NCBI GenBank assembly: GCA_051878085.1
Contig: JBJEJN010000023.1
Span: 1-22,405, forward strand
Direction: 5' to 3'
DNA: 22,405 nucleotides
DNA from: SFTH01 sp051878085
GTDB taxonomy: Bacteria > Bacillota > Clostridia > Christensenellales > Aristaeellaceae
The translations under genes and the position numbers were made by a program. Below are positions 8,670 through 15,928 of this stretch, piece by piece. Under the pieces are notes generated by a model that was given only the letters and a program-made list of their open reading frames with translations, was not told the origin of the DNA and did no database searches. Numbering within the stretch: position 1 is the first letter of the stretch; each line of letters opens with the position of its first letter.

Positions 8670-9182
8670 TTATGCGGCATCCTTCGCGTACATCGCCGCG
8701 CAGACGTAGACGCACTGCTCCATCAGCCCGTACTTTTCCATCAGCGCCTCGAAGTATGCGCAGATCGCCTGCGCACCCGCCGAATAGCCCTCGGGATAGG
8801 CGTTGCTTCCCCATGCGCTCAGCTCCGTGCCATCCGCAAAGGCTGCGCTCAGGCCGAAGCTGTCGCCGTCCAGAACGTAGGAATTGCTTCTCTGAAAGCC
8901 GTCCCACGACCAGAGATCGTTTTCGTCGATCAGCGCCCGCAGCGCCTCCACGTCCGCCGCATCCAGCTCCACGCCCTCGATTTCGTACCGGCAGTACAGC
9001 TCGAAGTCCGCCAGCATGCGCCCGTCCCGCTCATAAACGGCGTAGCTGAAAATCTGATCCATGCTCATGCCGCCGTGGTTGAAGGAGAAGGCGGTCAGCG
9101 CCGCATCCGTGCGCACGGGCGCGATCTGGGCTCCGGTCAGCGAGAGGATCAGCGCCATCAGCGCACTGAGCATCTGCCTCAC
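8670..9182 (-). CDS. Small secreted protein of unknown function
   Basis: A 170-residue protein. The start is taken at GTG 9182, which overlaps the upstream stop as GTGA and gives a positively charged N-terminus (MRQMLSALMALILSL). The alternative ATG at 9173 lacks that charge. A signal peptide of ~20 residues precedes a ~150-residue mature domain with FELYCRYEIEGVELD, LWSWDGF and AICAYFEALMEKYG segments. I do not recognise the family. Translational coupling to the peptidoglycan-binding protein gene suggests that the two products act together outside the membrane. The next gene, the LRR protein, begins 52 bases downstream. Confidence 0.72.
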   Translation of the reverse strand: MRQMLSALMALILSLTGAQIAPVRTDAALTAFSFNHGGMSMDQIFSYAVYERDGRMLADFELYCRYEIEGVELDAADVEALRALIDENDLWSWDGFQRSNSYVLDGDSFGLSAAFADGTELSAWGSNAYPEGYSAGAQAICAYFEALMEKYGLMEQCVYVCAAMYAKDAA

Positions 9183-9943
9183 AGCCCCTCACCCTCTGCA
9201 AGCGCGCCGCTGGTCATCGCGCACAGCCATGCGGCCTGTGCGCGCAGCTGAATCACCAGCGCGCCGATCGCCTGCGCCTCGCCGGGATCGATCTGGAAGC
9301 TCTCATAATAGCGGCGCACCGCGCGCAGCTGCGCTTCCATGGCGGACAGATACAGTGTGCGCGACGTGACGATGTCGGCCTTGCCGTCCTCCTGCGTCAG
9401 GTTCAGCCACATTTCGTACAGGCAGAGGATCTCCCCGCGCCACAGCTCGTAGGCCTGCTTTGCGTCCTCCACCGAGTTGCTCTCAAGCAGCTCGTCCGTC
9501 AGCGCATTGAGCTTCGCGTGGCTTTCGCAGTAGGAGACGGCGCTGGATCGCGCGTCCACGGAGGAGTAGGTGCAAAAGTAGGGATACGCGCCGTCCGCAT
9601 CCTCCCCCTCGTCGTAGATCGGAGCGCCCTCCTCGGGTTCAATCTGGCCGAGCTCGACCATCAGCGCATACCAGTCCGCCTGCAGCGCCGCCAGCATCTC
9701 GTTGTCGGCAACGCCGTCCACCGGAAGGCCCGCGTGTCTCTCGTAATCCTTCACGGCCTGCTCGGTGTTTTTCCCGAACGCGCCGTCCGGAAGCTCGAAG
9801 AGCCAGCCGGATTCAAACAGCAGCTCCTGCAGGGCGTACACCCCGTCGCCCGAATCGCCGCGCCGCAGCTCCGCCGAAGCCGCAGATGCACAGAGCATCA
9901 ACAGCGCCAGCAGCAGCGCAATGAACCGATGGTACCTTGTCAT
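9179..9943 (-). CDS. Secreted protein with N-terminal peptidoglycan-binding domain
   Basis: A 254-residue protein with start ATG 9943. AGAGAGG lies nine bases upstream; other in-frame ATGs at 9952 and further upstream are less well placed. Residues 1-24 form a signal peptide (MTRYHRFIALLLALLML then ASAASA). Residues ~26-88 form a PG_binding_1 domain (LRRGDSGDGVYALQELL, GAFGKNTEQAVKDYERH, GLPVDGVAD), which binds peptidoglycan in hydrolases and wall proteins. The remaining ~165 residues are mostly helical (DELLESNSVEDAKQAYELW, MEAQLRAVRRYYESF) with no hydrolase motif that I can see. It may be a wall-tethered sensor or scaffold. The stop overlaps the next gene's start, so the pair is coupled, and the degenerate-receiver gene ends 71 bases upstream. 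Confidence 0.78.
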   Translation of the reverse strand: MTRYHRFIALLLALLMLCASAASAELRRGDSGDGVYALQELLFESGWLFELPDGAFGKNTEQAVKDYERHAGLPVDGVADNEMLAALQADWYALMVELGQIEPEEGAPIYDEGEDADGAYPYFCTYSSVDARSSAVSYCESHAKLNALTDELLESNSVEDAKQAYELWRGEILCLYEMWLNLTQEDGKADIVTSRTLYLSAMEAQLRAVRRYYESFQIDPGEAQAIGALVIQLRAQAAWLCAMTSGALAEGEGL

Positions 9944-10014
9944 ATCCCTCATCCTCTCTTTTTTCATGAACGCCGCACGTCCTCGGCAATCGCTCTCGCC
10001 GCACGCCCTCCCCG

Positions 10015-10401
10015 CTACATGGCCTCCAGCGCCGCGCTCAGATAGGAGGCCGACACGGAGGCGTAGAAGAAGCCGTCGATCTGGCCCAGCTGCCGCGCGC
10101 CCATCACCCGCTCCGCCAGCTCCGGATCCGCCACCTCGTCGCACAGCAACACGATGCGGCAGCCCGGCAGCACGCGGCGCAGCTCTTCCCCGGTCTCCAG
10201 CCGTCTCTCCAGCGTGGCGGCGGGAAAACGGTTGACCTCCATCAGCACGATGTCCGCCTGAAGGGTCCTGCACACGGAAACGATCTCCTGAGGCCTTCCG
10301 GGCGCGACCTGTTGGCAGCGGAACTGCCCGCGCCGACAGATCGCCCGCTCAATCGCCTCGGAGAGCAGCGCATTCTGCGCGCTGATTACGATGTCCTTCA
10401 A
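10015..10401 (-). CDS. Stand-alone degenerate receiver (pseudo-REC) protein
   Basis: A ~128-residue protein with the length and pattern of a lone CheY-like receiver domain: MKDIVISAQN...LLSEAIERAI, ADIVLMEVNRFP, CRIVLLCDE, ADPELAERVMGARQ. The usual residues are all replaced. The phospho-acceptor Asp position is Glu55 (LMEVN), the acidic pair is Ala-Gln (ISAQN), the conserved Thr is Cys87 and the conserved Lys is Tyr113. It therefore should not be phosphorylated; Glu may mimic a permanently 'on' state. The start is uncertain. TTG 10401 has GGAGG nine bases upstream and gives a normal receiver N-terminus; ATG 10422 or GTG 10428 would add seven or nine residues. It is divergent from the kinase operon that starts at 10611 and heads the block of secreted-protein genes. 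Confidence 0.72.
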   Translation of the reverse strand: MKDIVISAQNALLSEAIERAICRRGQFRCQQVAPGRPQEIVSVCRTLQADIVLMEVNRFPAATLERRLETGEELRRVLPGCRIVLLCDEVADPELAERVMGARQLGQIDGFFYASVSASYLSAALEAM

Positions 10402-10543
10402 ACCGAATCGCCTCCATCCCATCTTCACCTATATTTTAACAGTTTCAATCCGATTCCGCTTCGGTCAGATGGCCATTTTTCCTCCCGACCGTTTATTTTG
10501 CGCAGGCTGCGCTTCCTCGGGAGCCGACCCGGCCCGCCCGATG

Positions 10544-10603
10544 TTGCTTTTCCATTTTCGGGATGCTATAATGCAGATAACATATGTAAAAACACTTTGA
10601 GGA
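10544..10603 (+). promoter_or_regulatory. Sigma-A promoter and RBS of the kinase operon
   Basis: TTGCTT (10544-10549), a 17-base spacer and TATAAT (10567-10572) preceded by TGC (extended -10). GAGGA at 10599-10603 is seven bases before ATG 10611. This lies in the ~200-base divergent region between the pseudo-receiver and pseudo-kinase genes; no equally good promoter was found for the minus strand. Confidence 0.85.
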
Positions 10604-10610
10604 AACACGC

Positions 10611-12275
10611 ATGCGCGCCATATCAAGTCGAACGAAACGGATGACCCTCCTCGCCATCGCGCTCTTTCTCGCGGCGGGCCTGCTGCACGAGATCGACAGG
10701 GTGGTTCCACCGGCATGGAGGCCCCTCACCTTCCTGCTGAACCTCACGATCTACATCGCGCTGGCGCTGGGTTGGGCGATCTCGATCCAGCAGCGGATCA
10801 TGCTCCCGCGCATCCGCAGTCTGCTGATCGCCACCGCCGCGCTGGCGATGCTGTGGATGTTTCTGCGCGCCTGCAAGTACCGCTTCTTTGAATCCGAGCT
10901 GATCTGCACCTATCTGTGGTACCTCTACTACCTGCCGCTGCTGCTTGCGCCCACGCTGAGCTTCCTGACCGCGCTGGAGCAGGGCTCCTCCCCGGAGCAT
11001 CCGCTGCGCCGGGCGTGGTATCTGGTTCTGATCCCGGCGCTGCTGCTGTTTCTGGGCGTGCTCACCAACGAGTGGCACCAGCTCGCCTTCCGCTTTCCCC
11101 CGACCTACATTCGCCGGGAGGACAGCTACGCCCACTGCCTGATCTACTTCCTGGCGATGCTCTGGAGCGTGGGCATGATCGCCGCGAGCATCGTCATCCT
11201 CTTCCGCAAGTGCCGCGTGGCCAGCAGCCGCCGCTACGTATGGCTGCCGGGAGCGCTGTTCGTGCTGGGCTTTGCGCTCTGCCTGCTGAGCTTTGCCAAC
11301 ATCCTCACCGCGTTCAAGATCCCGGAGATGTTCTGCGCGACCTTCGCCGCCACCTTCGAGTGCTGCATCCAGACCGGCCTCATCCCCTCCAACACCAATT
11401 ACGGCAGCTACTTTTCCGCCTCGACGATCTCCGCCCAGATCACCGACGCAAGCGACAATCTCGTCTTTTCCTCTGAGGGATCGCGAACCCTGACCCGGGA
11501 GCAGCGGCGGCGGGCGCGGGACGGCGCGGCGTTTCTGGACGCGGACACCCGCCTGCACTGCCATCCGCTGCGGGGCGGACAGCTGTACTGGACGGACAGC
11601 GTGGCGGAGATCAACCGCGTTCGCAGGCAGCTGTCGGAGGTCGGTGAGCTGCTGGCGGAGGACAACGAGCTGGTGCGCGCGGAGAATGCGCTGCAGCGCC
11701 AGCAGGCGCAGCTGGAGGCGCAGAACCGGCTCTACGACGGCATGCTCCCCACAGTGAAGCCCCAGTTGCAGCGCATCGACGCGCTGCTGGATGGCCTTAA
11801 GCCGGACGCGGCGGACTTCGACGCGCGAATTGCGCAGGTGTGCGTGTACGGCGCGTACGTCAAGCGCCGCTGCAATCTTTCGCTGATTCAGGAGGCCGAA
11901 AATAGCGCATCCACCCAGGAGCTGGCGCTGTGCATCCGCGAATCCCTGACAAATCTTGCGCAGCTCCGGGTGGCGACCTCCCTGCGCCTGCACGGGGACG
12001 CATCCCTCCTCCCCGCCCAGATCATCCTCGCCTACGACCTCTTCGAGGCCGCCGTGGAGGCGGCGCTGCCCTCGCTGAGCGCGCTGCTGGTCAACCTGAT
12101 CGCGGACGCGAACGGCTTGACGCTGCGCATGAGCCTGGAGGATGTGCGCAGCGCGCTTCCGCCGGACTGGGAGGCGGCACGCATGGCGCAGCTGCACGGA
12201 TCGCTGCATATGGAGCGCCAGGAAAACACGCTCTTTGCGACGCTCCACATCCGAAAGGCAGGTGATCCGGCATGA
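10611..12275 (+). CDS. 7TM sensor protein with degenerate histidine kinase core (pseudokinase)
   Basis: A 554-residue protein. The N-terminal half has seven hydrophobic helices (about residues 9-25, 37-58, 67-86, 103-121, 136-151, 174-197, 207-230), as in histidine kinases with an N-terminal 7TM sensor region. A PAS-like stretch (~256-330) and a coiled coil (~331-372) follow. A segment NRLYDGMLPTVKPQLQRI then lines up with the H-box of the kinase encoded next door (MRIHDEFGQALL), placing Tyr375 where the phospho-acceptor His should be. The C-terminal ~100 residues (AYDLFEAAVEAALPSLSALL... MSLEDVR) resemble an ATPase domain that has lost the N-box Asn and the glycine-rich motifs. It is thus probably a membrane sensor without kinase activity that works through the downstream kinase. 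The stop overlaps that gene as ATGA (12272-12275). Confidence 0.78.
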   Translation: MRAISSRTKRMTLLAIALFLAAGLLHEIDRVVPPAWRPLTFLLNLTIYIALALGWAISIQQRIMLPRIRSLLIATAALAMLWMFLRACKYRFFESELICTYLWYLYYLPLLLAPTLSFLTALEQGSSPEHPLRRAWYLVLIPALLLFLGVLTNEWHQLAFRFPPTYIRREDSYAHCLIYFLAMLWSVGMIAASIVILFRKCRVASSRRYVWLPGALFVLGFALCLLSFANILTAFKIPEMFCATFAATFECCIQTGLIPSNTNYGSYFSASTISAQITDASDNLVFSSEGSRTLTREQRRRARDGAAFLDADTRLHCHPLRGGQLYWTDSVAEINRVRRQLSEVGELLAEDNELVRAENALQRQQAQLEAQNRLYDGMLPTVKPQLQRIDALLDGLKPDAADFDARIAQVCVYGAYVKRRCNLSLIQEAENSASTQELALCIRESLTNLAQLRVATSLRLHGDASLLPAQIILAYDLFEAAVEAALPSLSALLVNLIADANGLTLRMSLEDVRSALPPDWEAARMAQLHGSLHMERQENTLFATLHIRKAGDPA

Positions 12276-13579
12276 CGCGGCCTTTCATGCATCTTTCGGA
12301 CGTCGCCCAGGGCGCGTTCTGCGCGCTGTGCCTGATTCTGCTGTGCGCGGGGATCCTCGCGGCGCTGCTCACCGCGGTGCATCGCGCGCCCCTGCTGCAC
12401 CTGCTCTCCTGCCTGGTTCCCGGGGTTTTCTGCTTCACCCTGCTTTGTCTGCTGATGCAGGTCATGTCGCCGTCCGGTGGGATGCGCCCCTCCCCCGCCG
12501 CAGCGCATCTGTGGAACGCTCCGATTTGGGCGCTGGCGCTGCTGCTGGCGGTCGCCGCTGCCTGGATTTTCCTCGCGCTGCGGCGGCAGCTGGTCTGGCA
12601 GCGCAGCCACATCTCCCGCGCATCCGTGAAGGAGGGCCTCGACCGGCTCCCCTCCGGGCTGTGCTTCTATGTGCGCGACGGCCTGCCCCGGTTGGTCAAC
12701 CTTCAGATGGACGCGCTGTGCTGCCAGCTGCTGGGCGCGCACCTGTCCAACGGCGAAGTCTTCTGGCACAGGCTGTGCGAAGGGGACGTGCTCCCGGGCA
12801 ACCAAGCGCTGCAGACGGGTGAAACGCCCATCCTGCAGACCGCGAACGGCCGGGTGTGGAGCTTTGCGCGCAGCCGGATCGACGCAAGCGGCGAGGAGGT
12901 CATGCAGATCATCGCCTCGGACATCAGCCGGGAGCACGCCATGAACCGGGAGCTGGAGACGCAGAACCACCGGCTGGAGGACATGAACCGGCGGCTGCGG
13001 CGCTACGGCGAGAGCATCCGGGAGCTGACCCGGGAGAGGGAGACCCTGGCCGCGAAGATGCGCATTCACGACGAGTTCGGTCAGGCGCTGCTGGCCGCGC
13101 GGCGGCTGACGGCCCGGCCCTCCGATGCTGCGCAGCGCACGGAGGTGCTCCGCCTGTGGCGGCAGAATCTCACGCTGATGGAGCGTCTGGGCGAGGAAGG
13201 GCCGCCGTCGCAGGGCTTCTCCGGACTGATCGAGGCAGCGAAGGCCATCGGCATGCAGCTGATCGTCGACGGCACGCTCCCGCCGTCGGGCACAGCCTGC
13301 GCATCTCTGCTGGAGAGCGCCGCCCGCGAATGCCTGACCAACGCCGCGCGCCACGCGGGTGGAACGCAGCTTAGGCTGCACCTGCGTCCGTCCTCCGGCA
13401 AGCTCCACGCCGTCTTTACCAACGACGGCGCGGCCCCGAGGGCGGCGGTCGCGGAGGGCGGCGGCCTGTCCTCCCTGCGCCGGAGCGTGGAGAGCGCCGG
13501 CGGCTGCATGCATGTGGAGAGTTCGCCGCAGTTCGCGCTCACGATTGAGCTCCCCCTGGAAAGCGAGGAATGGACATGA
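12272..13579 (+). CDS. Membrane sensor histidine kinase
   Basis: A 435-residue protein. Three N-terminal hydrophobic helices (about 12-34, 43-63, 82-103) precede a PAS-like domain (~120-218) ending in the typical DISREH, and a coiled coil (~222-262). The dimerisation/phosphotransfer motif is RIHDEFGQALL with His266. The ATPase domain has an N-box (ESAARECLTNAARHAGG, Asn357), FTNDG (382-386) and a GGGLSSL glycine box (396-402). These elements appear intact, so it should autophosphorylate and pass phosphate to the response regulator encoded immediately downstream. There is only a very short outside loop, which suggests that sensing is done within the membrane or by the 7TM partner. It overlaps both neighbours by ATGA, giving tight co-translation. 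Confidence 0.9.
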   Translation: MTRPFMHLSDVAQGAFCALCLILLCAGILAALLTAVHRAPLLHLLSCLVPGVFCFTLLCLLMQVMSPSGGMRPSPAAAHLWNAPIWALALLLAVAAAWIFLALRRQLVWQRSHISRASVKEGLDRLPSGLCFYVRDGLPRLVNLQMDALCCQLLGAHLSNGEVFWHRLCEGDVLPGNQALQTGETPILQTANGRVWSFARSRIDASGEEVMQIIASDISREHAMNRELETQNHRLEDMNRRLRRYGESIRELTRERETLAAKMRIHDEFGQALLAARRLTARPSDAAQRTEVLRLWRQNLTLMERLGEEGPPSQGFSGLIEAAKAIGMQLIVDGTLPPSGTACASLLESAARECLTNAARHAGGTQLRLHLRPSSGKLHAVFTNDGAAPRAAVAEGGGLSSLRRSVESAGGCMHVESSPQFALTIELPLESEEWT

Positions 13580-14214
13580 AGAAGTTTCGCGTGCTGGTCG
13601 TGGAGGACCAGACCATGCCCCGGCAGCTGTTCGAGATGCTCATCGGCGCGTCAGAGGACTTCGAGCTGGCTGCGGCCATCGACAGCGCGGAGCTGGCGGA
13701 CGTGTACTGCCTGCGCAACGCGGTGGATCTGGTGCTGATGGACGTGATCACCCGCGGCAGCCGCAGCGGTCTGGACGCAGCCGCGCGCATCAAGCACCAG
13801 ACCCCGCAGGTAAAGATCATCGTGGTCACCTCCATGCCGGAGTGCTCCTACATCGGCCGGGCGCGGGACGTGGGCGTGGAGAGCTTCTGGTACAAGGACG
13901 CCTCGGAGGAATCCATCCTGAACCTGATGCGCCGGACGATGGCGGGGGAATCCGTCTACCCCGACGCCACGCCGGAGCTGTTTCTGGGCGACGCCAGCAG
14001 CAGAGCGTTCACCGAGCGCGAGCTGATGGTGCTGCGGGAGATGACCGGCGGCTACACCAACACAGAGATCGGCGAACGCCTGCACATGTCGGTGAGCAGC
14101 GTCAAGACGCACATCCTGAACATGCTGAACAAGACAGGCTTCCGCAACCGCACGGAGCTTGCCGTGCGCGCCCGGGAGAGTGGGCTGGTGATCCTGGAGG
14201 ACGGGGAGCTCTGA
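13576..14214 (+). CDS. NarL/FixJ-family response regulator with LuxR-type HTH
   Basis: A 212-residue protein. The start is taken at ATG 13576, which overlaps the kinase stop as ATGA and has GAGGA six bases upstream; ATG 13570 would add two residues. The receiver domain is intact: acidic pair Glu10-Asp11, phospho-acceptor Asp56 (LMDVITRG), Thr85 and Lys107. The C-terminal ~65 residues form a LuxR/GerE helix-turn-helix (FTERELMVLREMTGGYTNTE, then MSVSSVKTHILNMLNK). It is expected to bind DNA as a phosphorylated dimer. Likely targets include its own divergent promoter region and the secreted-protein block, but no operator was identified. Confidence 0.93.
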   Translation: MKKFRVLVVEDQTMPRQLFEMLIGASEDFELAAAIDSAELADVYCLRNAVDLVLMDVITRGSRSGLDAAARIKHQTPQVKIIVVTSMPECSYIGRARDVGVESFWYKDASEESILNLMRRTMAGESVYPDATPELFLGDASSRAFTERELMVLREMTGGYTNTEIGERLHMSVSSVKTHILNMLNKTGFRNRTELAVRARESGLVILEDGEL

Positions 14215-14233
14215 CACCGCAACAGCGCGTTGC

Positions 14234-14279
14234 TTGGCAGGCTGCGTCTCTCCTGCTATAATGACTGCAAGGAGATGAT
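14234..14279 (+). promoter_or_regulatory. Sigma-A promoter and RBS of the XRE regulator gene
   Basis: TTGGCA (14234-14239), a 17-base spacer and TATAAT (14257-14262) with an extended -10 TGC. AAGGAG lies nine bases before ATG 14284. The promoter begins only 20 bases after the response regulator stop, and no strong terminator separates them, so some read-through from the kinase operon is possible. Confidence 0.85.
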
Positions 14280-14283
14280 TTAC

Positions 14284-14727
14284 ATGGAAACCAAGGACGT
14301 CATTCTTGAGCTGCGAACCCGCAGCGGCCTGTCCCAGGAGGCGCTGGCGGAGAAGCTCTTCGTCACCCGTCAGGCGGTCTCGCGCTGGGAGACCGGCGAG
14401 ACCATCCCCAACGCCGAGGCGCTGAAGCTCCTGTCGAAGCTGTTCAACGTGTCGATCAACACGCTGCTGGGCTCCCCGCGCACGCTGATCTGCCAGTGCT
14501 GCGGCATGCCGCTGGAGGACAGCACCCTCAGCCGGGAGATCGACGGCGCGTTCAACGAGGACTACTGCAAGTGGTGCTACGCGGACGGGAGGTTCGCCTA
14601 CGAAAGCGTGGAGCAGCTGGCGGACTTCCTCGCGGCGCACATGGCCAGCCCGGAGCGCTCCCCGGAGCAGCTGCGCGCCTACTTCGCAGACTTCCTCCCC
14701 ACCCTCGGACATTGGCAGAAGGACTGA
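14284..14727 (+). CDS. XRE-family HTH regulator with C-terminal zinc-ribbon domain
   Basis: A 147-residue protein from ATG 14284. Residues ~5-62 form a Cro/CI-type helix-turn-helix (ELRTRSGLSQEALAEKL, TRQAVSRWETGETIPN, LLSKLFNVSINTLLG). Residues ~69-145 match the putative zinc-ribbon family (Zn_ribbon_2 type): CQCCGMPL, a loop containing REIDGAFNEDYC, then CKWCYADGRF, with Cys70/72/73 and Cys95/98 as likely metal ligands. This HTH plus zinc-ribbon fusion is common in Bacillota and usually acts as a small transcription factor. It has its own promoter and terminator and sits just upstream of the macro-domain gene group, which it may regulate; no operator was identified. Confidence 0.88.
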   Translation: METKDVILELRTRSGLSQEALAEKLFVTRQAVSRWETGETIPNAEALKLLSKLFNVSINTLLGSPRTLICQCCGMPLEDSTLSREIDGAFNEDYCKWCYADGRFAYESVEQLADFLAAHMASPERSPEQLRAYFADFLPTLGHWQKD

Positions 14728-14733
14728 GACAGC

Positions 14734-14771
14734 AAGCGGACATCCCCGAATCGGAGGTGTCCGCTTCTTCG
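14734..14771 (+). terminator. Terminator after the XRE regulator gene
   Basis: AAGCGGACA (14734-14742) pairs perfectly with TGTCCGCTT (14758-14766), with further C:G pairing inside. The tail is TCTTCGTCTT, moderately T-rich. It separates the regulator from the macro-domain promoter. Confidence 0.72.
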
Positions 14772-14773
14772 TC

Positions 14774-14833
14774 TTGAAAAGGCGCGCCGCGATCTGCTAT
14801 AATGGAAGAAAACCACAGCAGAGAAAAGAGGAG
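14774..14833 (+). promoter_or_regulatory. Sigma-A promoter and RBS of the macro-domain gene
   Basis: TTGAAA (14774-14779), an 18-base spacer and TATAAT (14798-14803) preceded by TGC (extended -10). AGAGGAG ends five bases before ATG 14839. Confidence 0.84.
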
Positions 14834-14838
14834 TGCCC

Positions 14839-15828
14839 ATGCCCCTGGAAATTGTTCGCAACGACATCACCCGCATGGAGGTGGACGCCATCGTCAACGC
14901 CGCCAACGAGACGCTGCTGGGCGGCGGTGGCGTTGACGGTGCGATTCACCGCGCCGCAGGGCCGGAGCTGCTGGCGGAGTGCCGCACGCTGGGCGGCTGT
15001 CCCACCGGGCAGGCAAAGATCACCCGGGGCTATCGCCTGCCCTGCCGCTATGTGATCCACACCGTCGGGCCCGTCTGGCACGGCGGAAAGCACGGCGAGG
15101 AGCAGCTGCTCGTCGCCTGCTACCGCAACTCGCTGGAGCTGGCGAAGCGGCACAACTGCGAAAGCGTGGCCTTTCCGCTGATCTCCTCGGGCGCATACGG
15201 CTACCCGAAGGATGCGGCGCTGAAGGTCGCCACCGATACCATCCGCGACTTCCTGATGGAAAACGACATGCTGGTGTACATCGTGGTGTTTGACCGCGCC
15301 AGCTTTCACATCAGCGGCAAGCTCTACGCCCGCGTCGCGCAGTACATCGACGACAACTATGTGGACGTTCACGGGGATTCCAACTCGATCCGCAGCCGCA
15401 GGATGCGCCAGGCCCGGTTCATGGACATGGACTGCATCCTGGAAGCGCCCTGCGCGCCAAACAGCCTCGAAAATGCGCTGCAAACGCTGGACGAGAGCTT
15501 CTCCCAGATGGTGCTGCGCAAGATCGACGAGGCCGGGATCAAGGATTCCGTCTGCTACAAGCGGGCGAATCTGGATCGGAAGCTGTTCTCCAAGCTCCGC
15601 AACGACGTGAACTACCATCCCACCAAGCGCACGGCGCTGGCGCTGGCGGTGGCGCTGGAGCTGAGCCTTGACGAGACGGCGGAGCTGCTGCAGAAGGCGG
15701 GGCTTGCGCTGTCCCACAGCTACAAGTTTGACGTCATCATCGAATACTGCATCCTCAACGGCATCTACGACGTCAACACCATCAACCAGACGCTCTTCGA
15801 CTTCGACCAGCCGCTGCTGGGCGCCTGA
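14839..15828 (+). CDS. Macro-domain (ADP-ribose-binding/hydrolase) protein with C-terminal helical domain
   Basis: A 329-residue protein from ATG 14839 (GTG 14833 rejected because the ribosome binding site would be too close). Residues 1-~170 form a macro domain with VNAAN (19-23), the GGGGVDGAIH loop (28-37), CPTGQAKIT (54-62), YVIHTVGP (71-78) and the ISSGAYGYP phosphate loop (115-123). This is the pattern of the MacroD/YmdB type, which binds ADP-ribose and often removes O-acetyl or protein-linked ADP-ribose. Residues ~224-329 form a separate helical domain (MVLRKIDEAGIKDSVCYKRANL, split here only for description; then LSLDETAELLQKAGLALS) that recurs in Bacillota macro proteins and has an HTH-like look, but its job is unknown to me. 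It is followed by vWA and ADP-ribosylglycohydrolase genes on the same strand. Confidence 0.9.
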   Translation: MPLEIVRNDITRMEVDAIVNAANETLLGGGGVDGAIHRAAGPELLAECRTLGGCPTGQAKITRGYRLPCRYVIHTVGPVWHGGKHGEEQLLVACYRNSLELAKRHNCESVAFPLISSGAYGYPKDAALKVATDTIRDFLMENDMLVYIVVFDRASFHISGKLYARVAQYIDDNYVDVHGDSNSIRSRRMRQARFMDMDCILEAPCAPNSLENALQTLDESFSQMVLRKIDEAGIKDSVCYKRANLDRKLFSKLRNDVNYHPTKRTALALAVALELSLDETAELLQKAGLALSHSYKFDVIIEYCILNGIYDVNTINQTLFDFDQPLLGA

Positions 15829-15841
15829 CCCGATCGAAAAT

Positions 15842-15885
15842 GTCGCTTCAAAAGCGACCATTTCGCTCCGCCAAGCTGCTATCAT
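15842..15885 (+). promoter_or_regulatory. Short hairpin and possible extended -10 promoter before the vWA gene
   Basis: GTCGCTT (15842-15848) and AAGCGAC (15852-15858) form a 7-bp hairpin with a 3-base loop and only a short T-rich tail, so it is at most a weak terminator or attenuator. TGCTATCAT (15877-15885) resembles the extended -10 of the other promoters in this window, but no -35 box is seen. The vWA gene may thus be both co-transcribed with the macro gene and separately initiated. Confidence 0.4.
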
Positions 15886-15928
15886 TAAACCATCAACCGG
15901 GAGCACCGGATTTCAGGAGGGTTTTCAA

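Noticed and set aside
10402..10440. A possible minus-strand promoter for the pseudo-receiver gene (TTGAAA and TAAAAT near 10420-10445).
   Set aside because: The two boxes nearly touch, so they cannot serve as a -35/-10 pair, and no other -35 at suitable distance was found.
12032..13513. A long minus-strand frame opposite the kinase gene, plus a similar one at 10623-12248.
   Set aside because: Shadow frames of G+C-rich coding DNA; the plus-strand proteins show transmembrane helices, kinase motifs and ATGA coupling.
14219..14233. Small inverted repeat GCAAC/GTTGC after the response regulator gene, considered as a terminator.
   Set aside because: Only five base pairs and no T-run; it overlaps the next promoter region.
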